A stretch of DNA of 64,000 nt from an uncultured Gammaproteobacteria bacterium (GTDB lineage: Bacteria; Pseudomonadota; Gammaproteobacteria; HK1). The notes beneath the pieces were generated by a model. It had not been told where the DNA came from, did not search any database, and saw only the letters and a program-made list of their open reading frames with translations. Made by a program: the position numbers and the translations under genes. The stretch is from positions 33,654 to 97,653 of the forward strand of contig CAMYJH010000002.1 in NCBI GenBank assembly GCA_947258715.1. Reading direction: 5' to 3'. How positions within the stretch are numbered: position 1 is the first letter of the stretch; each line of letters starts with the position of its first letter. Shown one piece after another: positions 17,714-26,662 of the stretch.

Positions 17714-19965
17714 AGTGGTTGCCCTGGCGGTTCGTCGTTCGTCACGTGGCGCGCGCCCACGGTTTCATCGATCCCATCGCGCTGCTGGCTCGCCTGCATC
17801 GTTTTACCCAACCCTCCGAGGTGGGCGAGCCCGTCGAGCTGCTGCGCGCCGGCGTGGTCTTCCACGCGCGCGGACTCATCAACAGCCGGGTAATTCAGCA
17901 CAACCTGGATTGGATCTGGCCTTACTGGATCGAGCGCCAGTTCGATCCACGATCGGACGCGTTCATCCCGCGGGCGTTTTCAATCACGCACGTCAATTTC
18001 ACCCATCGCAACTGGACGGCCATCGGCTGGCCGGACGACTCAGAGCTGCCCATCGTGGATCCTCGAGGATTGCTCACTCCGTTCTTCGACGGCTGGTCGC
18101 TGGACGCCTGGGTGGTGGCGGAAGACGGGCGCCGATTGTTTCCGTCTCGAGTCCCGTCAGCCACCCAGCGCCTCGAGACCGAAGGCGTCCCGGCGGTGAT
18201 CACCGAGACGGCGCACGACGGCTTGTTCCTGCGAAACCGGGCCACGGTACAACTCGAATCGGGTCGGCCGGTGTGTCGCCTGGAGCTTCAGGCGCGCAGC
18301 GACGCCTGCGCAAGCATGGTCGTCGCGCTGTGCCCCTTTAACCCCGAAGGGATCAGCTTCATCCACACCGTGGCCCTTTCCCCAGAGCGAAACGCGTGGA
18401 CCATCGATGGTCTGCGGAGCGTCGAGTTCAGCGCGCCGGCCGAGCACCACCACACGTCGGATTACCGCACCGGCGCCGTATCTCTGCGCTTGCACGACCG
18501 GAAAGACCAGATTCGTGGCGAGTGTGACGTCGGCATGGCGACGGCGGCGGCGCACTTTGACCTCGACACGCAGCGGCTACGCGAGATCGTTGTCCGTATT
18601 CCGCTCGCGGATGCCAGACGCACACGCCAGCGCTCGAGCGCGTCCTGGGAGAACGCCCTGGCGGGCCACTGCAAACTGGCGCTGCCGAACGTACAGCTGC
18701 AGTCGCTCTATGAAGCCGCGTTGCGCGCGCTGGTCCTCCACTCCCCGGATGAAGTCTATCCCGGTCCCTATACCTATAAACGTTTCTGGTTTCGCGATGC
18801 CGCCTTCATCATTCACGGCCTGCTGTGCGCCGGCTTGACGGAACGCGCCGAACGCGCGCTCGATCATTTCCCCGGCCGTCAGACCCGTCGCGGCTATTTC
18901 CACTCTCAGGCGGGCGAATGGGATTCCAACGGCGAAGCCCTGTGGATCATGAACCGGTTCTGCGAGCTGAGCGGGCGTTCGCCGAAGCCCGGCTGGCGCC
19001 AAGCCATCATGCGGGGGGCCCGCTGGATTGCACGCAAGCGCCTCGCCGAGAGTATCGATGCACCGCACGCCGGGTTGTTGCCGGCGGGCTTCAGTGCCGA
19101 GCACCTCGGTCCCAACGATTACTACTATTGGGACGACTTCTGGGGCATCGCCGGCCTCGAGGCGGCGGCATCCCTGTGCGCGAAGCTGGGCGATGGCGCT
19201 TCGGTAGCGGAATTCCAGCGTGAGGCAGATGCGTTTCGACGTGCCGTGGATCTCAGTCTGGCTCAGGCGGCGGAGCGGCTGGGCCGACCCGCCATGCCCG
19301 CTACGCCGTATCGACGACTGGACGCCGGCGCCATCGGCTCGCTAGCGGTGGGCTATCCATTGAGGATGTGCGAGCCCGGCGATCCGCGCCTGCTCGACAC
19401 GGTAGCGTTTCTGCTGGAGAACTGCTTCGTCAACGGCGGGTTCTTCCAGGACATGATCCACTCGGGTATCAATCCCTATCTGACCCTGCACGTGGCCCAG
19501 GTGCTGCTGCGAGCCGGCGACAATCATTGTCTCGAGCTCATGGACACCGTGTCGAGCCTCGCCTCGTCCACCGGGCAGTGGCCCGAGGCCATTCATCCGC
19601 GCACCCGGGGCGGCTGCATGGGCGACGGCCAACATATCTGGGCAGCCGCGGAATGGGTGTTGATGGTCCGAAACTGTCTCTTGCGCGAGGAAGGCGACCG
19701 GTTGATCGTGGGATCGGGCATCGCGCCGCATTGGCTCGGGGACGAAGCGGTGATTTCATTCGGCCCCGCGCCGAGCGCCTTCGGGACGGTTTCGCTGAAA
19801 ATTGCGGCGAAAGCCGGTGCCGCAGGCCGCCGGGCGTGCGTGTCCTGGAGCGGTGACTGGTATGCCCGAGCGCCGAGTGTCGAGGTGCGTTTGCCCGGAT
19901 TGAAACCGATCATGACCGCGCCGGGAGATAGCTCCATCGAGTTGTCATTGCCGGAAGTCACATGA
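17701..19965 (+). CDS. Six-hairpin glycosidase-superfamily protein (glucoamylase/debranching-like)
   Basis: This is a protein of about 754 residues. The N-terminal half is beta-rich, resembling the N-terminal domain of amylo-alpha-1,6-glucosidase-type enzymes. The C-terminal half has repeating helices of an (alpha/alpha)6 barrel: RFWFRDAAFIIHGLL at about residue 361, GYFHSQAGEWDSNGEALWIMNRF, YYYWDDFWGIAGLEAAA and STGQWPEAIHP. E/D residues in GEWDSNGEA and GQWPEA are candidate catalytic acids. There is no signal peptide, so it acts in the cytoplasm. The start at 17701 is chosen because AGGGAG lies 7 nt upstream; the ATG at 17710 would give an ATGA overlap. The 3' end overlaps the GT4 gene by 4 nt. 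Confidence 0.75.
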   Translation: MPWMKWLPWRFVVRHVARAHGFIDPIALLARLHRFTQPSEVGEPVELLRAGVVFHARGLINSRVIQHNLDWIWPYWIERQFDPRSDAFIPRAFSITHVNFTHRNWTAIGWPDDSELPIVDPRGLLTPFFDGWSLDAWVVAEDGRRLFPSRVPSATQRLETEGVPAVITETAHDGLFLRNRATVQLESGRPVCRLELQARSDACASMVVALCPFNPEGISFIHTVALSPERNAWTIDGLRSVEFSAPAEHHHTSDYRTGAVSLRLHDRKDQIRGECDVGMATAAAHFDLDTQRLREIVVRIPLADARRTRQRSSASWENALAGHCKLALPNVQLQSLYEAALRALVLHSPDEVYPGPYTYKRFWFRDAAFIIHGLLCAGLTERAERALDHFPGRQTRRGYFHSQAGEWDSNGEALWIMNRFCELSGRSPKPGWRQAIMRGARWIARKRLAESIDAPHAGLLPAGFSAEHLGPNDYYYWDDFWGIAGLEAAASLCAKLGDGASVAEFQREADAFRRAVDLSLAQAAERLGRPAMPATPYRRLDAGAIGSLAVGYPLRMCEPGDPRLLDTVAFLLENCFVNGGFFQDMIHSGINPYLTLHVAQVLLRAGDNHCLELMDTVSSLASSTGQWPEAIHPRTRGGCMGDGQHIWAAAEWVLMVRNCLLREEGDRLIVGSGIAPHWLGDEAVISFGPAPSAFGTVSLKIAAKAGAAGRRACVSWSGDWYARAPSVEVRLPGLKPIMTAPGDSSIELSLPEVT

Positions 19966-21257
19966 ATATCGTGATGCTGAGCAATACCTTCACACCACAC
20001 GTCGGTGGGGTGGCGCGTTCGTTGGAGGCCTTCACTGCGGAGTACCGGCGCCGGGGCCACCGCGTTATGGTCGTGGCGCCGGAGTTTTCCCACACGCCGA
20101 CGGAGGAGACGGATGTTATCCGAATACCGGCGGTGCAGAATTTCAACGGCAGCGACTTCTCCGTCGTGTTACCGATCTCCGGGCTCCTGAGTAGAACCCT
20201 CGACCAGTTTCAGCCCGAAATCGTGCACGCCCACCATCCTTACCTATTGGGTATGACGGCATTGCGGATCGCCCGTTACCGCGAGCTGCCGCTGGTTTTC
20301 ACACATCACACGCTCTACGAGCAATACACGCATTACGTGCCGGGCGATTCGCCGACGCTGAGGCATTTCGTCGTCGAGCTGGCGACCCAATACGCCAACC
20401 TTTGCGACCAGGTATTCGCCCCCAGCGAGAGCATCGCCTCGCTGCTGCACGAGCGCGGCGTGATTGCTCCCGTCGCCGTCGTGCCCACCGGGGTGAGGAT
20501 GGAGCGCTTCGCGCAGGGAGACGGCGCCGGCTTTCGTGCGGCCATGGGCATCCCCGATGATGCCTTCGTCGTCGGACACTTGGGGCGTCTCGCCCCGGAG
20601 AAAAACCTCGTCTTCCTCGCCGAGGCGGTGGCGGCCTTCCTGGAGTCCGACGCCGCTGCTCATTTTCTAGTTGTGGGCAAGGGACCATCGGAAGCCGACA
20701 TCCGTCGGATATTCGAGCGCCGCGGCCTGAGCAGTCGCCTGTGGCTCTCCGGTGTTCTCAAGCACCCGCGGCTCGCGGATGCCTACCATGCCATGGACGC
20801 ATTCGCTTTCGCCTCCAAGACCGAGACCCAGGGCATGGTCCTCACCGAGGCCATGGCTGCGGGTGTGCCGGTGATAGCCCTGGACGCATCCGGGGTTCGC
20901 GAGATCGTGCAAGACGGGTGCAATGGCCGGCTGCTGGGCGAGGAGACCCGCGATGCATTTCGTGACGCGCTGCGGTGGATCGCGCGCATGGAGTCAGCGC
21001 AACGCGGCGCTCTCACTCGGGCGGCACTGGAGACAGCAGATGCATTCTCCCTGCCGCGCACGGCGGACAAGGCGCTCGCGTGCTACGAGGTGCTGAACTC
21101 CAAGACACTGCTCAGCGCCCGAGCCGATGGGCACGAGCGCTGGGAGAATCTCCTCCACCTCATCAAGGCGGAGTGGGACATCGTCAAAAGTGTGACGGCC
21201 GCTGCCGGCTCAGCATTCGAGACGGCGGAAGCGCCAAGGCGGAGTCGGCCAACGTGA
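19962..21257 (+). CDS. GT4-family glycosyltransferase
   Basis: This 431-residue GT-B glycosyltransferase has its N-terminal acceptor domain at MNIVMLSNTFTPHVGGVAR and VHAHHPYLLG. The C-terminal nucleotide-sugar domain has GHLGRLAPEKNL and the EX7E motif in ETQGMVLTEAMAAGVP. It resembles retaining alpha-glycosyltransferases that act on lipids such as diacylglycerol, phosphatidylinositol or polyprenyl acceptors. The ATG overlaps the upstream stop (ATGA) and its stop overlaps the next GTG (GTGA), so translation is coupled along the operon. The acceptor is unknown. Confidence 0.88.
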   Translation: MNIVMLSNTFTPHVGGVARSLEAFTAEYRRRGHRVMVVAPEFSHTPTEETDVIRIPAVQNFNGSDFSVVLPISGLLSRTLDQFQPEIVHAHHPYLLGMTALRIARYRELPLVFTHHTLYEQYTHYVPGDSPTLRHFVVELATQYANLCDQVFAPSESIASLLHERGVIAPVAVVPTGVRMERFAQGDGAGFRAAMGIPDDAFVVGHLGRLAPEKNLVFLAEAVAAFLESDAAAHFLVVGKGPSEADIRRIFERRGLSSRLWLSGVLKHPRLADAYHAMDAFAFASKTETQGMVLTEAMAAGVPVIALDASGVREIVQDGCNGRLLGEETRDAFRDALRWIARMESAQRGALTRAALETADAFSLPRTADKALACYEVLNSKTLLSARADGHERWENLLHLIKAEWDIVKSVTAAAGSAFETAEAPRRSRPT

Positions 21258-23716
21258 TCGGCCGCATCGAGGTATTCGTGCGCCGCGTGCGCCGCTGGTT
21301 CAGTCGCAGCGAATGGCTGGCACGTCTGCTGGTATTGCCGGTGTCCACCGGGACCGAGACGGCCCCGGGCTTGGTGATGATACAGGTCGACGGGCTTTCC
21401 CAGGTTGAGCTTGAGCGAGCACTCGATACGGGCGAAGTGCCGTTCCTGCGCCGGCTAATTGATCGGGAGCAGTACCGGCTGCACCGACATTACGCCGGTC
21501 TGCCCTCGACGACAGCCGCCTTTCAAGGCGAGCTGTTTTATGGCGTCAAAGCAATCGTCCCCGGGTTTAACTTCATGGAACGTGCCACGGGACGCCTGGT
21601 GCGTATGTTCGAGCCGGCGATTGCCGCCCGGGTCGAACGCAAGCTCGAAGACCAGGGCGGGGAGCCATTGCTTCGGGACGGCAGCTTGTTCGTCGGTCAT
21701 TACACCGGGGGTGCGGCCGAGCCGCACTTTTGCTCATCGTCCCAGGGCTGGGGACCGACCTTGCGGGAGGCTCACCCGGCGGCCGTTGCCGTTCTGATTC
21801 TCAGCAATGCGTTCAGTTTTGTTCGAACGGCCGTGCTCCTGGTGGTGGAACTTCTGCTCGCAGTCGCCGACTGCGTGCGCGGAATGATCGAGGGCCAGAA
21901 CATCGTCGAGGAATTGAAGCTGGTGCCGAGCCGCGTGGTCATCGGCATCCTGCTGCGCGAGCTCGCTACCATCGGGGCAAAGATTGACGTGGCTCGCGGT
22001 GTGCCCGTCATACAGATCAACTTTCTCGGCTACGACGAGCAGGCCCATCGGCGGGGACCATCGTCGCTCTTTGCGCACTGGACGCTGCGAGGTATCGACG
22101 ACGCCATCGCGCGTGTTTGGCGTTCGGCACATCGTTCGGATCGCCGTCACTACGACGTCTGGATCTACTCTGACCACGGACAAATCGAGACGCAACCCTA
22201 CGACAAGATCCAAGGCCGCAGCTTCGCTCGGACCGTGGCCGACGTGTTGACCCATTTCGAAGGCCGTGCCATCGAAGTCCGATCCAGCGGGTCGAGGGGT
22301 GTTCAGCTGCAACGAGTGCGGCTCCTGGGTGGTAAAAGAATTCAGCGCTTGTTGTCGGCGGGCGAATTCGATCATGACGAATCGGATGATTCACGGCTCG
22401 CCGTGGCACCGCTGGGGCCGCTGGCGATGGTTTACTACGACCGAGCGCTCGACAGGACCGAACGCGCGGCTTTCGCCCGGTTACTTCAGGATCGAGCAGG
22501 GATTCCTTTGGTGCTGACAAAGGAGGGCACCGATGGCGCCCGTGCGTGGACCGAGGCGTGCGAGTACGTGCTACCGAAAGACGGCGCCCGGTTGCTGGGT
22601 GCCGACCACCCTTTCCTCGAGGAAGTCACACTCGATTTGATCGCGCTGTGTCACCACCCCGACGCCGGCGAGTTCATCGCCTGCGGTTGGCGCGCAGCCA
22701 CCTCTGCGATGAGCTTCGCCATCGAGAACGGTGCCCACGGCGGCCCGGCACCCGAAGAGACCAACGCCTTCGCGTTGCTGCCGGCGGACGTGCGCTTACC
22801 ATCCAACGATCGCGACTACATCCGGCCCTCCGATCTGCGCCATGCCGCGTTTCATTTTCTCGAGCGCTCCGAGACAAAGTCGTCCAGAGCGCCGAGGAGA
22901 TATGCGGCGAGCCGCGACACGTTACGCATCATGACGTACAACGTGCACAGTTGTGTCGGCATGGACGGCAAGATCCTGCCGGAGCGAATTGCCCGCATCA
23001 TCGACCGCTATGCTCCGGACATTGCCGCCCTGCAGGAGCTCGATGTAGGGCGGGAACGCACGGAGGGTATGGACCAGGCTCACATCATCGCGCGACATCT
23101 GGAGATGGATTTCTACTTCCACCCGGCCATGCACGTGGAGGAAGAACGCTACGGCGACGCGATCCTCACCCACCTGCCCATGCGTCTGGTCAATGCCGGG
23201 GCGCTACCAACCCTGCCGGGCAAGCCGTATCTGGAGCCTCGCGGCGCGCTATGGGTAGCGGTTGATGTATACGGTAGGGAATTTCAGGTGATAAACACCC
23301 ACCTGGGGTTAATGCCCGGAGAACGCAAAGTGCAAATAGAGGCGTTGCTCGGCCCGGAGTGGCTCGCGCATCCGGACTGCCGGGGGCCGGTCATTCTCTG
23401 TGGGGATCTCAACGCGGGACCCGCCTCGCCGGTGTGCCGCCGCCTGCGCCAGCGCCTCAACGACGCCCAGACCGAGCTGCGTCGGCATCGACCCCGAGGC
23501 ACCTTTTTCCCGCGTTTTCTCTCCGCCAGGATCGACTACGTGTTCGTCGAGCCCGGTCTCGAGGTGACTGATGTCGAGGTCCCCGAGACGCAGCTCGCGC
23601 GCACCGCCTCCGATCACCTGCCCCTGGTGGTCGAAGTTCGGACACCGGCATCCATGAGAGCTGCGCCGCCGACCAAAGCGCCAGAGCAGAGAACAGACGC
23701 TACCATCAGCAGCTGA
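21254..23716 (+). CDS. Alkaline-phosphatase-superfamily / EEP phosphodiesterase fusion
   Basis: This is an 820-residue two-enzyme fusion. Residues about 35-540 form an alkaline phosphatase/nucleotide pyrophosphatase-type domain: metal Asp in MIQVDGLSQ, likely nucleophile Thr in LPSTTAAFQGE, and metal ligands in GYDEQAHRRGP and YSDHGQ. A hydrophobic stretch near residues 179-204 may be a membrane segment or buried helix. Residues about 555-815 form an endonuclease/exonuclease/phosphatase domain: MTYNVHSC, LQELDVGRER, INTHLGL, GDLNAGP and the final SDHLPLVVEV. Both domains keep their metal residues. The start is the GTG at 21254 with a GTGA overlap. The family of the EEP half includes lipid-linked phosphatases; the substrate is unknown. 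Confidence 0.85.
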   Translation: MIGRIEVFVRRVRRWFSRSEWLARLLVLPVSTGTETAPGLVMIQVDGLSQVELERALDTGEVPFLRRLIDREQYRLHRHYAGLPSTTAAFQGELFYGVKAIVPGFNFMERATGRLVRMFEPAIAARVERKLEDQGGEPLLRDGSLFVGHYTGGAAEPHFCSSSQGWGPTLREAHPAAVAVLILSNAFSFVRTAVLLVVELLLAVADCVRGMIEGQNIVEELKLVPSRVVIGILLRELATIGAKIDVARGVPVIQINFLGYDEQAHRRGPSSLFAHWTLRGIDDAIARVWRSAHRSDRRHYDVWIYSDHGQIETQPYDKIQGRSFARTVADVLTHFEGRAIEVRSSGSRGVQLQRVRLLGGKRIQRLLSAGEFDHDESDDSRLAVAPLGPLAMVYYDRALDRTERAAFARLLQDRAGIPLVLTKEGTDGARAWTEACEYVLPKDGARLLGADHPFLEEVTLDLIALCHHPDAGEFIACGWRAATSAMSFAIENGAHGGPAPEETNAFALLPADVRLPSNDRDYIRPSDLRHAAFHFLERSETKSSRAPRRYAASRDTLRIMTYNVHSCVGMDGKILPERIARIIDRYAPDIAALQELDVGRERTEGMDQAHIIARHLEMDFYFHPAMHVEEERYGDAILTHLPMRLVNAGALPTLPGKPYLEPRGALWVAVDVYGREFQVINTHLGLMPGERKVQIEALLGPEWLAHPDCRGPVILCGDLNAGPASPVCRRLRQRLNDAQTELRRHRPRGTFFPRFLSARIDYVFVEPGLEVTDVEVPETQLARTASDHLPLVVEVRTPASMRAAPPTKAPEQRTDATISS

Positions 23717-23734
23717 GAGCTCCGTAAGCCAACT

Positions 23735-23757
23735 TGTCCGGAGTCGGCTCCCGGACA
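23735..23757 (+). terminator. Possible operon-end hairpin
   Basis: TGTCCGGAG pairs with CTCCCGGACA with one bulged base and a TCGG loop, 18 nt after the operon's last stop codon. No T-run follows. Confidence 0.4.
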
Positions 23758-24067
23758 TCATTCAATTGCCGGGTCACTTTCTCAATCAGGTTGGCAACAC
23801 CCCTCACCGCGCCGATTTCGGAGCCGGCCATCGTTGCAACAAAATTCCGATTCTGAGGGCTGCGATCGCCGCTAACCGCATGGGTCCTAAGCGCATCGAT
23901 GGATGCTCGGTTACGCGAAAACAGGCGAATATTGTTCCCCTACCCGACAGCCGCAAGCGCGCCTCAGGAACTGAGGTCGCCAGAAGCTGAGCGCGTTGAC
24001 GGGCGAATTCGGAACGCCCTATCATCCGGGGTAGTTTTTGGAAGTACTCGTGAAGAGGGAATCGGCG

Positions 24068-24508
24068 GTGAGCATTAACAGCATGATACGAAGTGTCGGC
24101 GCAGCCGCAATTGTCATCGCCATCAGTGTTGGCTGCGAGTCGCTTATTGTGCGGGAATCTCCCAAGGATCGCGGCGAGCTGCTCAGCGGCAGCGAGATCC
24201 AGGCGATGTTGGTCGGAAACAGCGTCGTGGGCGATGTCAGAATGACACCGTTTACGGTGTATTTTCCCAGCTACGGCGAAATGCGCGGCCAGCGCTCGTT
24301 TCATTATCGGGATGACGGCACTTGGCGTGTGACCGAGGAAGGCTTTTGCGGCAAGTGGAACAACTGGCTGGGCACCATGGCCCAGTGCTGGCGCGCCTAT
24401 CGCTCCGGCGATGCCGTGACTCTTGAAAAAGGTGACGGCTCCCAGCAGGAGAGGTTCAAACTGGTACCCGGAAATCCGGCGAATTTGCAGAATCGAAACG
24501 GCAATTAG
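24068..24508 (+). CDS. Hypothetical lipoprotein
   Basis: The protein has about 146 residues. Reading from the GTG at 24068, the N-terminus SINSMIRSVGAAAIVIAIS ends in a lipobox-like ISVGC, so membrane anchoring at the cysteine is likely. The GTG is preferred over the ATG at 24038 because AGAGGGA lies just upstream and only this start gives a normal-length signal peptide. The mature part contains TVYFPSYGEMRGQRSF, DGTWRVTEEGFCGKW and MAQCWRAYRSGD, a pattern like small periplasmic proteins with a lipocalin or DUF995-like layout. No function can be assigned. Confidence 0.6.
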   Translation: MSINSMIRSVGAAAIVIAISVGCESLIVRESPKDRGELLSGSEIQAMLVGNSVVGDVRMTPFTVYFPSYGEMRGQRSFHYRDDGTWRVTEEGFCGKWNNWLGTMAQCWRAYRSGDAVTLEKGDGSQQERFKLVPGNPANLQNRNGN

Positions 24509-24654
24509 TTAACGCTCGGGGTCGACATAGAGACCTGCCGGCACTGTGGCGGGGCGGTGCCACAGATACTTCGGGAAAACGGCTGGGCTGAGAGCTCGGC
24601 TTTCTGGCGCCAGCGAAAAAGCTGATGCTGGTCGAAGGTGTTGTTCGATCTCGG

Positions 24655-25188
24655 CTAGACCCCGGGTTGTTTTCCCTTTAAGTGCTCAACATGATCGATC
24701 AGCATGTCAACTGTTTCCTTCAATAGATCGAGTTCCTCGAGCGTCAAATCGTTTAACTGCTCGAGGTTGTATTCTATTGTTTCGATTATCTTTTTATGAG
24801 GGCGCAGCATTGGTCGCATAAAATAACTGGTGACAGTCGCTACGATGGTTCCGAAGAACAAGACTGAACCAAGAACTATCCAGATGCCCCCAACCAGCTG
24901 AGCAGCGCCAGATATCGGCGCATCAGCGATTCCCGCTGTAGAAAATGCGGCTATCCCCCAGTACAACGCCCCTCCATAAGAATTGATAGACGTTCCCTCG
25001 ATGCCCTGCTCGGCGAAATAAACGCCGGCGGAAAACACGAGCCATAACGCTGTCAATAGAAGCACCATTTTGGTGAATGGTGTGTGGATAGAGATATCCT
25101 CAATGAATCTCTTAAACCGAGCATGTGGCCGTGCTTTTCTCATTTTGGTCGGACTCGTCTTTCTGCGATGGACATCTATCGAACTCAA
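24655..25188 (-). CDS. Two-TM ion-channel-like protein with altered selectivity filter
   Basis: This 177-residue protein has helix 1 at about residues 41-60 (MVLLLTALWLVFSAGVYFAEQ), a pore-helix region (SYGGALYWGIAAFSTAGIAD), helix 2 at about 98-122 (IWIVLGSVLFFGTIVATVTSYF) and a charged coiled-coil tail (IIETIEYNLEQLNDLTLEELDLL). This is the layout of bacterial two-TM potassium channels (Ion_trans_2). The filter normally reads TVGYGD; here the matching place reads STAGIAD, so potassium selectivity is doubtful. It could be a non-selective or regulatory subunit. The ATG at 25188 is used; an ATG 15 codons later is also possible. Confidence 0.7.
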   Translation of the reverse strand: MSSIDVHRRKTSPTKMRKARPHARFKRFIEDISIHTPFTKMVLLLTALWLVFSAGVYFAEQGIEGTSINSYGGALYWGIAAFSTAGIADAPISGAAQLVGGIWIVLGSVLFFGTIVATVTSYFMRPMLRPHKKIIETIEYNLEQLNDLTLEELDLLKETVDMLIDHVEHLKGKQPGV

Positions 25189-25513
25189 AGGGTGATTCTA
25201 CACCCGCACTGTCCGCCTTCGAGAAGATTCAAGTCAGTCGTGAATGTCCCAGGGTGGCCGTAAACGCATTGGTCCGCTTCCGATCGCCGCGAGGTCTTCG
25301 GTTACACGGCCGCTTTTATGCCAGGGTTAGGCGCGTTGTGTATTACCCGCGGACCGCATGCTAACGACGGCCCTCACCATCAGGCCGGGGATCGGCACAT
25401 CCTAGGCAAAAACCTCGCAGGTGTGGATCAGGCCCAGCTCGACCGGCAAGAGTTCGATGTTCGACACGCCATGGAGGAAGCGAAGGGGACGTTCTTCTTG
25501 GGCAGGATCAAAT
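25189..25513. other. 325-bp gap, no supported gene
   Basis: The open frames here lack motifs or start signals. A short word TGAATGTCCC near 25240 recalls the palindromic element end, but no arm or partner is present. Confidence 0.35.
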
Positions 25514-26446
25514 CTATCCGCAGCTCGAAGAGACTTCGTAGCCTACACGTGGAAAATGCACGACCACGTCACCAACTCGATCGTGACTACGACGAACGGC
25601 AATCTCCTCCGCGCTTACGCTGACGATCTCTCCCGTCACGGGCGGATCACCGCCCATCCCTGATGGCACCACCGCCACCTGTAGACCCGGGGCCAAACCC
25701 TCAGGGTCACCGGGGTCCGCGCGCGTTCTGGTTTCTGAGGTCGCGGCTTTGGCGATGGCCAGCGCCTGTTCGGCGGTCATGTCGCTCGCCTGTCCGTGAC
25801 CAAGTTCCGCGACACGTTTTTCCCATGCCACCAGATTGGGAAACTGACTCAGAAACTCAGAACCGCCGGCATAGCGCCCGCGGATAAACCAAACGAGGTA
25901 GTAACAGAGCGCATCGGGAAGACCGGGTTCGCTGCCGAGAATAAAGGTGCGGCCAGTAGCGAGACGCGCCTCTATCCACCCGAGCTGCGCGCGGAGTTGC
26001 GCCAATATCCGCGGCAGTTGCCGCTTCATGGCCTGCAGGTCGTAATCAGGGCCGAAATAAAGTCGGCCTCTGTCATCGGCGAAGTCTTTAGGCAGTTCAT
26101 CTGCCTGCGCACCGAAGACTAACGAAACCGCCAGCGTAAACAATGGTCCGTCGGTCCAGCGACTCACTCCCCATACCATGCCGGCACCGCCACCCGGATA
26201 CAGCGTCGGCTCAGGGAACCGCCGCTCGATCTCGCGAATAATACACTGGCTGTCGCAATAGACATCCGCGCCGATCTGCATCACCGGCGTGCGACGATAG
26301 CCGCCGGTCAGCGGCATCAGATCGGGCTTGGGCAACAGACGCGGGATCTCGACCGAACGCCAATTCAGTTGTTTGATCCCCAACACCACGCGCACCTTTT
26401 CCGACACGGGCGACTGCGGATAGTGATGTAGGATGATGGACGGCAT
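25514..26446 (-). CDS. Glutathione S-transferase-like protein with C-terminal extension
   Basis: The protein has about 310 residues. The N-terminal thioredoxin-fold domain is clear (IILHHYPQSPVSEKVRVVLG, RRTPVMQIGADVYCDSQCIIREIER). The helical C-terminal domain contains LRAQLGWIEARLATGRTFILG and PGLPDALCYYLVWF. About 70 extra residues follow the usual end, containing LQVAVVPSGMG and TGEIVSVSAEEIAVRR, which look like a small beta domain. Glutathione conjugation or reduction is possible but unproven. The ATG at 26446 is chosen because it starts right before the conserved first strand; an upstream ATG at 26479 adds eleven residues. Confidence 0.78.
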   Translation of the reverse strand: MPSIILHHYPQSPVSEKVRVVLGIKQLNWRSVEIPRLLPKPDLMPLTGGYRRTPVMQIGADVYCDSQCIIREIERRFPEPTLYPGGGAGMVWGVSRWTDGPLFTLAVSLVFGAQADELPKDFADDRGRLYFGPDYDLQAMKRQLPRILAQLRAQLGWIEARLATGRTFILGSEPGLPDALCYYLVWFIRGRYAGGSEFLSQFPNLVAWEKRVAELGHGQASDMTAEQALAIAKAATSETRTRADPGDPEGLAPGLQVAVVPSGMGGDPPVTGEIVSVSAEEIAVRRSHDRVGDVVVHFPRVGYEVSSSCG

Positions 26447-26528
26447 AAGAATAGCTTGACGTGGAAAACGTGCCCGCATCTAACACCGGGAGACCAGCCA
26501 AGTAAAGCAGACGTCTTATGCGGGCGTA

Positions 26529-26637
26529 GGGGACATTCAGAGTTCGTAAGCTGTTGATTTTTCCGTTCGTTGAAGGCCGAAAACGCATCCGCCCCGAGAA
26601 TTCAAAAATCAACAGCTTACGAACTCTGAATGTCCCC
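26529..26637. repeat. Palindromic element, 108-bp subfamily, copy f
   Basis: A near-perfect 34-bp stem has position 25 as a G:C pair (TAAGCTGTTGATTTT against AAAATCAACAGCTTA). The loop is the most diverged of the subfamily. It lies 25 nt beyond the stop of the minus-strand regulator gene. Confidence 0.88.
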
Positions 26638-26662
26638 TCTTACCCCGAGGGAGCCGGCGCCG

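Noticed and set aside
20975-21253. N-terminal extension of the phosphatase/EEP fusion
   Set aside because: It overlaps the GT4 gene in another frame; the GTGA overlap at 21254 gives a natural start.
25231-25256. Degraded element end (TGAATGTCCC)
   Set aside because: Only ten bases match and no partner arm is near.
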